64,000 nt of DNA, taken from positions 62,001 to 126,000 of the forward strand of contig NZ_LJAL01000004.1 of NCBI RefSeq assembly GCF_001419985.1. Reading direction: 5' to 3'. The position numbers and the translations under genes were made by a program. The notes beneath the pieces were generated by a model. The model was not told the DNA's origin. It made no database searches and worked only from the letters and a program-made list of their open reading frames with translations. Below are positions 26,393 to 35,411 of this stretch, one piece after another. Each line of letters begins with the position of its first letter. The first letter of the stretch is position 1. Source of the stretch: Loktanella sp. 5RATIMAR09 (GTDB lineage Bacteria; Pseudomonadota; Alphaproteobacteria; Rhodobacterales; Rhodobacteraceae).

Positions 26393-27288
26393 TGGCGAAA
26401 CGTTTTGGTGGCAAATTCAGCCCCGACGGGCAGCAAGGCGCAGGCAAGCGCACGGATACACATCGCGCACCTGTGGCATATCGTGCCGACAGGCGGGTTA
26501 AACTGCTTTATGTGCCCGCCATTGTTCTGGCGGCGACCTCGCTGAATGACGGTCCGGTCACGCTGGTGACGGCGCTTGTCGGGGCGGCAGTTCTGACGCT
26601 CGCGGCGTGGCTCTTGCAAGAAGGGCTTGCGGCCGAAGCGGCCTACAATGCCCGCAAAGTGGCGCGTCGTCCGGCCATGCCACGCAAAATGCTCGCCACA
26701 GCACTGACAGGCGTGGGCGTGGCAATTGCGGCTTATACAGGTGAAAGCGGCGCGATTGGCGCCGTCCTCTACGGGATCGCTGCGGCTGGTTTGCATACTG
26801 CCACCTTCGGGATCGACCCGTTAACGGACAAGCGCATGGAAGGGATCGACAGCTTTCAGCAAGACCGTGTTGCCCGCGTCGTCGATCAGGCCGAGGCGCA
26901 TCTGGACGTCATGAAACGCCAGATCGAGACTGTGTCGGACCGCCGCCTGACCGAACGTGTCGAAGATTTTCAGGTGATCGCCCGCCGCATGATCCGCACC
27001 GTCGAGGAAGACCCGCGCGACCTGACCGGCGCGCGCAAATTTCTGGGCGTCTACCTGATGGGTGCGCGCGATGCGACGCTCAAATTTGTCGATCTTTACA
27101 ATCGCAACAAAGATGCTGGCGCGCGCGGCGCCTATGAGGCGCTGCTTGACGACCTTGAACAGAATTTTGCTGCACGCACCGACAAGATGATGCTCGATGA
27201 CCGCAGCGATATGGATATTGAAATTAATGTACTGCGTGACCGCCTCCAGCGCGAGGGCGTCAATTTGAAAACGAAAGGGAACGACTAA
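26392..27288 (+). CDS. XpaC-like (5-bromo-4-chloroindolyl phosphate hydrolysis) family protein
   Basis: This 298-residue protein has a basic N-terminal cytoplasmic tail, two pairs of hydrophobic helices (about 40-80 and 100-140) and a C-terminal helical domain with long amphipathic segments, matching the XpaC family. XpaC is paired with TelA/YaaN in Bacillus and with Ter stress systems more widely; the enzymatic name is historical and no catalytic activity is established. The start is MAKRFGGKFSPDG. It is TAATG-coupled to telA. Confidence 0.85.
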   Translation: MAKRFGGKFSPDGQQGAGKRTDTHRAPVAYRADRRVKLLYVPAIVLAATSLNDGPVTLVTALVGAAVLTLAAWLLQEGLAAEAAYNARKVARRPAMPRKMLATALTGVGVAIAAYTGESGAIGAVLYGIAAAGLHTATFGIDPLTDKRMEGIDSFQQDRVARVVDQAEAHLDVMKRQIETVSDRRLTERVEDFQVIARRMIRTVEEDPRDLTGARKFLGVYLMGARDATLKFVDLYNRNKDAGARGAYEALLDDLEQNFAARTDKMMLDDRSDMDIEINVLRDRLQREGVNLKTKGND

Positions 27289-28478
27289 TGTCTGAAACGA
27301 TCCGCAAGAAGGCCGAAGCGACGCTTGCCGAAGTTGAAAAGATTACAGCCGTGGTTCTGCCCGAACCCAAGAACGAATTGATCACGCTCGAGGCCGCAGA
27401 CGCGCCCACCAGCGCTGAAATCCAGAAACGCGTGGCCGAGATCAATATCACGGACACCAATTCCATCGTGTCTTTCGGCTCATCCGCGCAGGCCGAATTG
27501 CAGGTCATCAGCCAATCCATGCTGGCAGGTGTGCGCAACAAGGACGTGGGTCCAGCAGGTGACAGCCTGCGCAACATCGTGACCACGATCCGCGGCTTCT
27601 CAATCTCGGAACTTGATGTGCGCCGAGAGCGTAGTTGGTGGGAAAAGCTCTTGGGGCGTGCCGCACCAATGGCGAAATTCGCCGCCCGTTTTGAAGAAGT
27701 CCAAGGCCAGATCGACCACATCACTGATGACCTTCTCAAGCATGAGCATGTGCTTCTGAAAGATATCGAAAGCCTTGATGTGCTCTATGACAAGACGCTG
27801 CAATTCTATGACGAATTGGGGCTTTATATCGCTGCAGGCGAAGCAAAGATCGCTGATCTTGACGCCACAACGATCCCCGCCAAAGAGGCCGAGGTGCAAG
27901 CAGCCCCCGAAGAGCAGGCAGTGATGAAGGCGCAGGAATTGCGCGATATCCGTTCTGCCCGCGATGATCTGGAACGTCGGGTGCACGATCTGAAACTGAC
28001 GCGTCAGGTGACGATGCAATCTTTGCCATCCATCCGCTTGGTGCAGGAAAACGACAAGTCGCTGGTGACCAAGATCAACTCGACCTTGGTGAACACAGTG
28101 CCGCTGTGGGAAACGCAACTGGCGCAGGCGGTGACGATCCAGCGGTCCTCGGAAGCGGCCGAGGCCGTGCGCGATGCCAATGATCTGACCAACGAATTGC
28201 TGAAAGCCAACGCCGCGAACCTGCGTCAGGCCAACCGCACCATCCGCGAGGAAATGGAACGCGGTGTATTCGACATCAACGCGGTGAAAGAGGCGAATGC
28301 CAACCTGATCGCGACGATCAACGAAAGCCTCGAGATTGCCGACGAAGGCAAGCGCAAGCGCGCCGAGGCCGAGGTGGAATTGCAGAAGATGGAGCAGGAG
28401 TTGAAGGACACCCTTGCTTCTGCCAAGGCGCGCAAGACCGGCACGGGCGACACCATCGGCACAGCGACAGGCAGTTAA
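27288..28478 (+). CDS. TelA-family toxic anion resistance protein
   Basis: The 396-residue, almost entirely helical, charged protein of the TelA (KlaA/YaaN) family has coiled-coil-like stretches at about 150-230 and 290-380. TelA proteins were named for tellurite resistance on plasmid RK2, and homologues affect resistance to cell-envelope agents. It is cytoplasmic, presumably membrane-associated through XpaC. It shares a base with the xpaC stop and is followed after 6 bp by the DUF2927 lipoprotein gene. Confidence 0.92.
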   Translation: MSETIRKKAEATLAEVEKITAVVLPEPKNELITLEAADAPTSAEIQKRVAEINITDTNSIVSFGSSAQAELQVISQSMLAGVRNKDVGPAGDSLRNIVTTIRGFSISELDVRRERSWWEKLLGRAAPMAKFAARFEEVQGQIDHITDDLLKHEHVLLKDIESLDVLYDKTLQFYDELGLYIAAGEAKIADLDATTIPAKEAEVQAAPEEQAVMKAQELRDIRSARDDLERRVHDLKLTRQVTMQSLPSIRLVQENDKSLVTKINSTLVNTVPLWETQLAQAVTIQRSSEAAEAVRDANDLTNELLKANAANLRQANRTIREEMERGVFDINAVKEANANLIATINESLEIADEGKRKRAEAEVELQKMEQELKDTLASAKARKTGTGDTIGTATGS

Positions 28479-28484
28479 AGAAGC

Positions 28485-29450
28485 ATGATGATCGGGGGTA
28501 TCACACGGCGTGTTGCGATGCTCGTCCTTGCGACGGGTGTCATGGGGTGCCAGTTGATGACACCTCCGGTCACATCGCCGGCAGCCCCGCCAGTTGTGAC
28601 AGCCCCTGCGCCGGAACCAACCCCCGTTGTCATACCCCCCAGTCAGGCCAGCAGAGATCTGGCGGTCTATTACGGTCGTTTGCAGAACGACCTTCTGGCC
28701 CAGGGCCTGATGCGGGGCGATGGGGGCGGGCGGGACACGCCGTTTACAGATACGCAACTCGCGCGCAATTTCGTGCGCATCGCGCTGTTCAACGAATACC
28801 GCGATGACAGCGATTTTCAGACACCACAGGCCACGATTTCCAAATTGCGCCGCTGGACGACCCCGATCCGCATGTCGGTGGAATTCGGAGATACCGTCCC
28901 TCTTGCCCAGCGTGATACCGATATGGCCAGCGTCAGCGCCTATGCCGCGCGCCTGTCACGCGTAACCGGCGTGCCGATCGAGATTACAGACAGGAACCCC
29001 AATTTCCGCGTGCTGTTCTTGGGCGAGGACGACCGTCGCGCCTACGGCCCGCGCCTACGCGCGCTGATCCCTACAATTTCCGAGGCAACTGTCCGCACCT
29101 TCGTGAACCTGCCGCGCGACCAGCTTTGCGTCGTGATCGGCACTTTTGCGCCCGGCAAGTCCAACTATACCAAGGCCGTGGCCATGATCCGTGCCGAACA
29201 CCCCAGCCTGATGCGCAGCGCGTGCATCCACGAAGAGCTGGCCCAAGGCATGGGCCTTGCAAATGACAGCCCACAGGCGCGCCCCTCGATTTTTAATGAT
29301 GACGAAGAATTCGCGCTGCTGACAGCACATGACGAGCTTTTGCTGCGGATGCTCTACGACCCGCGCCTGCAAACCGGCATGGACCCTGCGACAGCCGCCC
29401 CACTTGCGCGCATGATTGCGCGTGAATACCTCGCACCTGGACAAAGCTGA
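28485..29450 (+). CDS. DUF2927 lipoprotein
   Basis: The 321-residue protein has a lipoprotein-type signal (MLVLATGVMGC, Cys near residue 22) and a Pro/Ala/Thr-rich tether. A globular DUF2927 domain then ends in CIHEELAQGMGLAND and SIFNDDEEFALLTAHDELLLRMLYDP. The HEEL-x-QGMGL pattern with downstream Asp/His resembles a metallopeptidase-like site, but this is only a visual likeness and no activity is known for the family. In this cassette it would be the periplasmic component facing the cytoplasmic TelA and SPFH proteins. Confidence 0.83.
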   Translation: MMIGGITRRVAMLVLATGVMGCQLMTPPVTSPAAPPVVTAPAPEPTPVVIPPSQASRDLAVYYGRLQNDLLAQGLMRGDGGGRDTPFTDTQLARNFVRIALFNEYRDDSDFQTPQATISKLRRWTTPIRMSVEFGDTVPLAQRDTDMASVSAYAARLSRVTGVPIEITDRNPNFRVLFLGEDDRRAYGPRLRALIPTISEATVRTFVNLPRDQLCVVIGTFAPGKSNYTKAVAMIRAEHPSLMRSACIHEELAQGMGLANDSPQARPSIFNDDEEFALLTAHDELLLRMLYDPRLQTGMDPATAAPLARMIAREYLAPGQS

Positions 29451-29494
29451 CCGGATGCGCCGCGTCCCAACCACCTAACGACGGAGACCATATC

Positions 29495-30598
29495 ATGGGC
29501 ATTTTCGATTTTCTGACCGGTGAATTCATCGACGTCATCCATTGGACCGACAACACCCGCGACACCATGGTCTGGCGGTTCGAGCGTGAAGGCCATGAGA
29601 TCAAATACGGCGCGAAACTGACAGTGCGCGAAGGTCAGGCGGCGGTCTTTGTCCATGAAGGGCAGCTGGCCGATGTGTTCACCCCCGGCCTTTACATGTT
29701 GGAAACCAACAACATGCCGATCATGACGACCCTGCAACATTGGGATCACGGTTTCAAAAGCCCCTTCAAGTCCGAGATTTACTACGTCAACACCACACGG
29801 TTCTCGAACCTCAAATGGGGCACGAAAAACCCGATCATGGTGCGTGATCCTGAATTCGGCCCCACCCGCCTGCGCGCCTTTGGTACATACACTGTCAAGG
29901 TCGCTGATCCTGCCGTGTTCCTGCGTGAAATCGTGGGCACCGATGGCGAGTTCACAATGGACGAGATCAGCTACCAGATCCGCAACATTATCGTGCAGGA
30001 ATTTTCCCGCGTGATCGCGCAATCGGGCATTCCCGTGCTTGATATGGCCGCCAATACCGCCGATCTGGGCAAGCTGATTGCCTCGGCCATTGATCCCACG
30101 ATGAAACAATACGGCCTGACGATCCCCGAACTCTACATCGAAAACATCAGCCTGCCTGCCGCTGTCGAAGAAGCGCTGGATAAGCGCACGTCGATGGGGC
30201 TGGCGGGTGATCTGGGCAAATTCACGCAATATTCCGCCGCCGAAGCCATGACATCCGCCGCCAGCAACCCTGCGGGGGGCGGCATGGCCGCAGGGCTTGG
30301 CGCGGGCATGGGCATGGCGATGGCAGGTCAAATGGCACAAGGCGGCCCTTGGGGGGCCAGCCCCGCTGCGGCACCGCCACCACCGCCGCCCGTTGAACAT
30401 GTCTGGCACATTGCGAACGCTGGCGAAGTGACCGGTCCTTTCTCAAAGGCCGCAATGGGCCGCATGGTGACTGATGGTAAACTCAGCCGCGACAGCATGG
30501 TTTGGACCCAAGGCCAAGACGGCTGGATGCAGGCGGGCGAAGTTATGGAACTGGCCCAGCTGTTCACCATTATGCCGCCACCACCGCCGGGGGCGTAA
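29495..30598 (+). CDS. SPFH-domain protein with C-terminal GYF_2 domain (YdjI-like)
   Basis: The 367-residue protein has a short N-terminal segment, an SPFH/band-7 domain at about 30-250 of the YdjI/virion-core-like type, and a Gly/Ala/Met-rich hinge with a Pro run. A GYF_2 domain follows at about 303-360 (VWHIANAGEVTGPFSKAAMGRMV then SMVWTQGQDGWMQAGEV). It has no membrane span and probably assembles as a ring on the membrane. GYF domains bind Pro-rich peptides, and the protein itself carries such a run. In Bacillus, YdjI is recruited by the zinc-ribbon protein YdjG, a parallel to the zinc-ribbon gene here. Confidence 0.88.
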   Translation: MGIFDFLTGEFIDVIHWTDNTRDTMVWRFEREGHEIKYGAKLTVREGQAAVFVHEGQLADVFTPGLYMLETNNMPIMTTLQHWDHGFKSPFKSEIYYVNTTRFSNLKWGTKNPIMVRDPEFGPTRLRAFGTYTVKVADPAVFLREIVGTDGEFTMDEISYQIRNIIVQEFSRVIAQSGIPVLDMAANTADLGKLIASAIDPTMKQYGLTIPELYIENISLPAAVEEALDKRTSMGLAGDLGKFTQYSAAEAMTSAASNPAGGGMAAGLGAGMGMAMAGQMAQGGPWGASPAAAPPPPPPVEHVWHIANAGEVTGPFSKAAMGRMVTDGKLSRDSMVWTQGQDGWMQAGEVMELAQLFTIMPPPPPGA

Positions 30599-30632
30599 GG
30601 CCATCACTGCGCTAGCCACCATAAAGGCCAAA

Positions 30633-31163
30633 CTGCCGCATCGGCGCGTCTACCTGAAGTGGATGCACTGGCTAATGGTGCCATTGTTCGTCTGGTTCGT
30701 GGTCGTGCAACCCATCGACGTACAGCGGATCGGCCCTGCTGCTGTGCAGTTTCATTCGGTGATGGGGCTGTTGTTTGTCAGCTTGGCCTTGTTCTGGACG
30801 GTGGATTATATGCGCAAAGGTCTGGCAAGCAGGCCCGGCCCAAAATTGCCGGGCAAGGCGCGCGCAGTGCACCAAATGCTGCACAAAGTATTGATCTGGG
30901 GGATCTTCTGCGTCGCCCTCACTGGCTTTGGTCTGGGGCTGACTTCGGCGGTACTGCTTTGGGCGGGTGGCATTGTGCCCATTGCGCCGCCCCTGAATAT
31001 GCCGCAAGCGAATGATTTCATTGGCAAGGTGCATGAGGTTCAGTTTTACACACTCGCGGTCATCGCAGGGTTTCACGTGCTCTTCCACCTCTGGCGCCAC
31101 TATGGATTGCGCGACAACGCGCTCCGGATCATGGCCCCCAAAGCGATACATCGGTTCCTATGA
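30633..31163 (+). CDS. Cytochrome b561-type membrane protein (start codon uncertain)
   Basis: This protein of about 176 residues has four hydrophobic spans and His residues placed as heme-b ligands: LKWMHWLMVP in helix 1, VQFHSVMG in helix 2 and IAGFHVLFHLWRHYG in the last helix. No ATG, GTG or TTG start lies upstream of the first helix. A CTG at 30633 has AAAGG 5 nt upstream and gives a plausible N-terminus. The first ATG (30663) would begin inside helix 1. It probably moves electrons within the membrane and is coupled by ATGA to a second similar gene. Confidence 0.75.
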   Translation: MPHRRVYLKWMHWLMVPLFVWFVVVQPIDVQRIGPAAVQFHSVMGLLFVSLALFWTVDYMRKGLASRPGPKLPGKARAVHQMLHKVLIWGIFCVALTGFGLGLTSAVLLWAGGIVPIAPPLNMPQANDFIGKVHEVQFYTLAVIAGFHVLFHLWRHYGLRDNALRIMAPKAIHRFL

Positions 31164-31582
31164 CACAGCGCAGGCTCACAATTATTCTGCATTGGAGCAC
31201 TTTGATGCTGGTGCTCGTCATGGTTAAAGGCGGCACGTCGGAACCTTGGGTCCGCTGGACCTTTGTGGTCGGCGGGGCCATCTGGCTGGGTATGACACTG
31301 ATCAAGGGGATGATGTGCAAACCGGGACCCAAGCTGCAAGGCCCGCTGCGCACCGCCTACCCGTGGATGCATCGCGGCATGTATGCGGTGCTGGCGGTGA
31401 CTGTGGCCCTGAACGCAGCTGCCCTGCTGGGGTGGATGCCGCATGATACGGGCTGGGTCGCGCTTCTCGTTTTACTCGGCGCGGGTGCGCTGCATGGGCT
31501 GTTCCACTTTTGGCGGCACAATGTGCTCTATGATGGTGCGCTGCGCGTGATGACGCCGCGCTTTATGCATAAGATACTCTAG
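31160..31582 (+). CDS. Second cytochrome b561-like membrane protein
   Basis: The 140-residue protein has four hydrophobic spans and is clearly related to its upstream neighbour. It shares the MCKPGPKLQGPLR loop (compare ASRPGPKLPGKAR) and the C-terminal HGLFHFWRHNVLYDGALRVMTP (compare HVLFHLWRHYGLRDNALRIMAP). Candidate heme ligands are in IILHWSTL, WMHRGMYA and the final HxxxH. The pair looks like a tandem duplication, perhaps forming a heterodimer. ATGA overlap at its start, and it ends one base before the next ATG. Confidence 0.8.
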   Translation: MTQRRLTIILHWSTLMLVLVMVKGGTSEPWVRWTFVVGGAIWLGMTLIKGMMCKPGPKLQGPLRTAYPWMHRGMYAVLAVTVALNAAALLGWMPHDTGWVALLVLLGAGALHGLFHFWRHNVLYDGALRVMTPRFMHKIL

Positions 31583-32686
31583 ATGGCTGACGGACAGGCA
31601 CCAGTAGACGAACACCGCTTCCCTTGCGAAAGCTGCGGGTCGGACCTGCGGTTTGATCCCGCCGACCATCAACTTAAATGCGATCATTGCGGCAATGTGC
31701 AAGCGATCGAAAGCGCGGGGCCTTGGGCGGGCGCGATTGTCGAGCTGGATTTCCAACGGGCCGTTCAAAAACGGCTGGATGCGGCGGATATTGAAGAAAC
31801 GCGTGTGAACACCTGCCCCAACTGCGGGGCGCAGACCGAATTTGACCCCGATATACACGCCGCTGAATGCCCGTTCTGTGCCACGCCTGTGGTCACTGAC
31901 ACAGGGATGCACCGGCATATCAAACCGCGTGGCTTGCTGCCTTTCGCGCTTGATGAGGGAGAAGCGCGCAAAGCCCTCATCGCATGGCTCGGCAGCCTTT
32001 GGTTTGCGCCAAATGGTCTGACGGATTATGCGCGAAAAGGGCGCAAGATGAACGGCATCTATGTCCCCTACTGGACCTTCGATGCCGACACCAAAAGCCA
32101 ATACACCGGCCAGCGCGGCACTCATTATTATGAAACCAAAACCGTGATGCGCGACGGCAAGCGCCGTCAGGTCCGTGTGCGCAAAACACGCTGGCGGCCT
32201 GCATCGGGGCGCGTGGCGCGGTTCTTTGATGATGTGTTGGTGCTTGCCTCCAAATCCCTGCCCAAGAAATACACCGACGGGTTAGAGCCTTGGGATCTCT
32301 CGGCGCTGGAACCCTACAACCCCGAATATCTGGCCGGTTTCCGTGCCGAAGGCTATCAGGTGGAACTGACCGACGGGTTCACCGAAGCCCGCGCCTTCAT
32401 GGACCGGATGATCCACCGCGATGTGAAATACGATATCGGCGGCGATGCCCAGCGTGTCAGCAGCGTGAACACAACCGTCAGTGATGTGACCTTCAAACAC
32501 ATCCTGCTTCCCGTCTGGCTGGCGGCGTATAAATACCGCGGGCAAACCTACCGTTTTGTCGTGAACGGGCGCACAGGGCGGGTACAGGGCGAACGCCCCT
32601 ATTCCGCATGGAAGATCGGTTTTGCTGTTGTCATAGGACTTATCCTTGCGCTTATCGCAGGATTTGTTATCGCTAACAGCCAGTAA
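31583..32686 (+). CDS. Zinc-ribbon membrane protein (YdjG-like; misnamed primosomal protein N')
   Basis: This 367-residue protein has two N-terminal zinc ribbons: CESCGSDLRFDPADHQLKCDHCG at about 15-37 and CPNCGAQTEFDPDIHAAECPFC at about 78-99. A beta-rich middle region and a single C-terminal membrane span at about 343-364 follow. Homologues are often labelled primosomal protein N' or helicase, but there is no helicase motif. Bacillus YdjG has the same build and works with an SPFH protein (YdjI) at stressed membranes. It directly follows the cytochrome gene and closes the cassette. Confidence 0.83.
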   Translation: MADGQAPVDEHRFPCESCGSDLRFDPADHQLKCDHCGNVQAIESAGPWAGAIVELDFQRAVQKRLDAADIEETRVNTCPNCGAQTEFDPDIHAAECPFCATPVVTDTGMHRHIKPRGLLPFALDEGEARKALIAWLGSLWFAPNGLTDYARKGRKMNGIYVPYWTFDADTKSQYTGQRGTHYYETKTVMRDGKRRQVRVRKTRWRPASGRVARFFDDVLVLASKSLPKKYTDGLEPWDLSALEPYNPEYLAGFRAEGYQVELTDGFTEARAFMDRMIHRDVKYDIGGDAQRVSSVNTTVSDVTFKHILLPVWLAAYKYRGQTYRFVVNGRTGRVQGERPYSAWKIGFAVVIGLILALIAGFVIANSQ

Positions 32687-32704
32687 AAAGAGGGAGCCTC
32701 CGTG

Positions 32705-33610
32705 ATGATCCTGTGCTGTGGAGAAGCGCTTATTGACATGCTGCCGCGTGAGACGGCGGAAGGCGAGAGCACCTTCTCCCCCCATGCGGGCGGTTCGGTC
32801 TTTAATACCGCAATTGCACTCGGGCGATTGGATGCACCTGTGCAGTTCTTCTCGGGGCTCTCGTCTGACCTCTTTGGCGATGTGCTGTGCTCCGGACTTG
32901 CCGCCTCAAAGGTTGATGCAAGCCCCGCCGCTGTATCAAGCCGCCCCACGACGCTGGCTTTCGTGAAGCTGACGGATGGCCATGCCACTTACGCATTTTA
33001 TGACGAAAACACCGCAGGGCGCATGTTGACCGAACCCGATCTGCCCGATGTGGCGGCGGATGCTTTGTTCTTTGGCGGGATCAGCCTTATGGTAGAGCCC
33101 TGTGGCGCCACTTATGAAGCACTGATGTTGCGCGAGGCTCCCACAAAACTCACCATGATTGACCCGAACATCCGCCCCTCATTCATTGCCGATGAGCCGC
33201 ACTATCGCGCGCGCCTGACCCGCATGATGGGCGCTGCCGACATCATCAAGACCTCGGACGAGGATCTGGCCTGGATCACGGGATCGGCTGACGCGGATGG
33301 TTTGCTGGAGCAAACAGGCGCGCAGGTCATCCTGCTGACCCGGGGCGGCGAAGGCGTGAGCATTGTGACCAAGAACGGGACATTCGAAGTACCCGCCGAG
33401 AAGGCAACAGTCGTCGACACCGTGGGTGCGGGCGATACATTCAGTGCAGGTTTTATGGCGCAGTTGCACAAAAGCGGCCACCTGACCAAAGCCGGCATCA
33501 AAGCCGCAGACCAAGACGATCTACGCGCGGCCGCCAGCTTTGGCGCCAAAGTCGCCGCCATCACCGTCAGCCGCGCGGGTGCCAATCCGCCTTGGGCGTC
33601 GGAACTGTGA
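32705..33610 (+). CDS. PfkB-family carbohydrate kinase (fructokinase-like)
   Basis: The protein is about 301 residues with the two ribokinase-family signatures: [16 protein letters not shown] near the N-terminus and [17 protein letters not shown] near residue 240, containing the catalytic Asp. It phosphorylates a sugar, and fructose is the most likely by similarity ([13 protein letters not shown] start). An ATG at 32705 is used; a GTG one codon earlier is equally well placed after GGGAG. It overlaps dtd by GTGA. Confidence 0.86.
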   Translation: MILCCGEALIDMLPRETAEGESTFSPHAGGSVFNTAIALGRLDAPVQFFSGLSSDLFGDVLCSGLAASKVDASPAAVSSRPTTLAFVKLTDGHATYAFYDENTAGRMLTEPDLPDVAADALFFGGISLMVEPCGATYEALMLREAPTKLTMIDPNIRPSFIADEPHYRARLTRMMGAADIIKTSDEDLAWITGSADADGLLEQTGAQVILLTRGGEGVSIVTKNGTFEVPAEKATVVDTVGAGDTFSAGFMAQLHKSGHLTKAGIKAADQDDLRAAASFGAKVAAITVSRAGANPPWASEL

Positions 33611-34044
33611 GGGCACTGATCCAGCGCGTCACCAAGGCAGCCGTTCACGTGGACGGCGCAGAGATTGGCGCGATTGGGCAGGGTCTGCTGATCCTGATCT
33701 GCGCGATGGAGGGTGATGACGCTGCCAAATCCAAGGCGCTGGCCGCCAAAATCAGCAAATTGCGCATCTTTACCGACGACGCAGGCAAGATGAACAAGTC
33801 TTTGGTCGATATCGGCGGGGCTGCTTTGGTCGTCAGCCAATTTACACTCGCCGCAGATACATCACGCGGAAACCGCCCCGGATTTTCCGCGGCGGCAAAG
33901 CCCGACATCGGGCGCGCGCTCTATGAGCATTTTATCGAAGATATGTCTGCGCTAGGCGTCCCGACCGCCACCGGATCATTCGGGGCTGACATGGCTGTCA
34001 GCCTCACCAATGACGGACCTGTGACGATCTGGCTTGACGTCTAG
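33607..34044 (+). CDS. dtd: D-aminoacyl-tRNA deacylase
   Basis: The 145-residue protein has the Dtd motifs [17 protein letters not shown] in the middle and a C-terminal [14 protein letters not shown], which form the active-site cross-subunit pocket. It removes D-amino acids (and glycine from tRNA-Ala) from mischarged tRNA. It starts at GTG 33607, overlapping the kinase stop; the in-frame TTG at 33592 would add residues without family match (MGVGT). It ends 1 bp before the convergent CAP gene stop. Confidence 0.95.
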   Translation: MRALIQRVTKAAVHVDGAEIGAIGQGLLILICAMEGDDAAKSKALAAKISKLRIFTDDAGKMNKSLVDIGGAALVVSQFTLAADTSRGNRPGFSAAAKPDIGRALYEHFIEDMSALGVPTATGSFGADMAVSLTNDGPVTIWLDV

Positions 34045-34045
34045 C

Positions 34046-34522
34046 CTAGCACTGTTTGCCGACGACCAGCACCCAATAAGGACCGCGTGGGCCTTGGGTA
34101 ATACCAACGCCGAATTCCTCGATACGCGGGTGCAGCATGTTGCGGCGGTGACCGGGCGAGTTCAGCCAGCCATTGACGATCTGCTCGGAACGCGGATAGC
34201 CCCAAGCAATATTCTCTGCGACGATGCAGTCATTGTAACCTGCCTGCTTGACCCGCGCCTGCGAGTTGGTGCCGTCAGAACCGCGGTGATCGAAGAAATC
34301 GTTGACGAGCATATCACAGGCATGAACCATCGCGGCCTGTCCCAGCTGGCGGTTGAAACGCAGTGGTGCCTCACCGTTGGCGCGGCGGCTCTGGTTCAGG
34401 CCCGCCGCGATCTGGGTGGCCAGTTCGTTGACGTTCGGGGGGGCAACACAATCGGCGGCTGCCGCTGAAGTACCAACAAAAGAAAGCGCCACCACGGCCA
34501 TCATGCGAGCAATGCGAGTCAT
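34046..34522 (-). CDS. Secreted CAP-domain (SCP/PR-1) protein
   Basis: This 158-residue protein has a Sec signal peptide cleaved near ADC (about residue 23) and a compact CAP domain: AAGLNQSRRANGEAPLRFN, FFDHRGSDGTNS, AENIAWG and HRRNMLHPRIEEFGVG. It is periplasmic or secreted and has several cysteines that could form disulfides. It shares the HRRNML signature with the CAP lipoprotein at 12225-12704 but lacks a lipobox. Function unknown. Its 91-bp upstream gap leads to znuB on the same strand. Confidence 0.88.
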   Translation of the reverse strand: MTRIARMMAVVALSFVGTSAAAADCVAPPNVNELATQIAAGLNQSRRANGEAPLRFNRQLGQAAMVHACDMLVNDFFDHRGSDGTNSQARVKQAGYNDCIVAENIAWGYPRSEQIVNGWLNSPGHRRNMLHPRIEEFGVGITQGPRGPYWVLVVGKQC

Positions 34523-34613
34523 AATTTGGATCCCGTCGGTTGAATAAAATCAACGTAAGGGTCACAGCCCAACGCGGCAACGCAAAGGCGACTCTAAGGC
34601 ACAGAAGCGGCGA

Positions 34614-35411
34614 TTACGTGCCAACTCTGCGCAATTGGAAACTAATTGCGCTAATTGCAAAGATTGTCGCCGCGACGCAAATAATCATTGGGCCGACCGA
34701 CGTATCGAAGATCACGGCAAGCCGCAATCCGGCAACGGCCGAGAGCACGCCGATTCCCATCGACAGAAACGCCATGCGCTCTGGTGTGCTGGCATAGTTG
34801 CGCGCAGCGGCTGCCGGAATGATCAAGAGCGCCGTAATCAGCAAAGCACCCACAACCTTGATCGCCACGGCCACAACCGCCGCCAGCAAGAGTGTCAGCA
34901 CCAATTGCTCACGGCGCGGATTGACGCCGGCCGCATAGGCGAGATCAGGGCTGAGCGTTGCCGTCAGCATCGCGGACCAATGCCACCAGAGCGCGGCGAC
35001 AACCAGCGCACCGCCGCCCCAGATCACCGCCAGATCGCCGCGTGTTACGCTCAGGACATCACCAAAGAGATAGGCATCCAGATCAACCCTTTGGCCGGGG
35101 ATCAGCGTAACAGCCACCAAACCTATGGCCAAAGCGGCATGCGCAAGGACACCCAGCATCGTGTCAACGGCGGCCCCCTGACTGCTCAGCCCGTGGATCA
35201 GGAGGGCCATCGCCAAGGCAACAGCCCCGACCCCCAAGGTAATCGAGGTGCCGAAAAGCAGCGCCAGCGCGACGCCCAGAACGGCTGCATGGGCTGTTGC
35301 ATCACCGAAATAGGCCATACGCCGCCAGACAACAAAACAGCCCAACAGGCCAGCCGCAATCGCTGTTCCGACACCGGCAAGTGCCGCGCGCACCAGAAAA
35401 TCATCCAGCAT
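34614..35411 (-). CDS. znuB: Zinc ABC transporter permease
   Basis: The 265-residue ABC-3-family permease has about eight hydrophobic spans and the conserved VVGALLITALLIIPAAAA segment near residue 180 that contacts the ATPase. It moves zinc inward with ZnuA and ZnuC. It starts directly after the znuC stop (TAA then ATG with no gap). The end of the transcript faces the CAP gene. Confidence 0.94.
   Translation of the reverse strand: MLDDFLVRAALAGVGTAIAAGLLGCFVVWRRMAYFGDATAHAAVLGVALALLFGTSITLGVGAVALAMALLIHGLSSQGAAVDTMLGVLAHAALAIGLVAVTLIPGQRVDLDAYLFGDVLSVTRGDLAVIWGGGALVVAALWWHWSAMLTATLSPDLAYAAGVNPRREQLVLTLLLAAVVAVAIKVVGALLITALLIIPAAAARNYASTPERMAFLSMGIGVLSAVAGLRLAVIFDTSVGPMIICVAATIFAISAISFQLRRVGT

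Noticed and set aside
29354..30409. Minus-strand open frame of 351 codons inside the SPFH gene
   Set aside because: It is antisense to a gene with recognisable SPFH and GYF_2 domains and has low-complexity, shadow-like composition.
31583..32686. Primosomal protein N'/helicase reading of the zinc-ribbon protein
   Set aside because: There is no Walker A, DEAH or other helicase motif. It has two zinc ribbons and one C-terminal membrane span, so that name is a historical mislabel.
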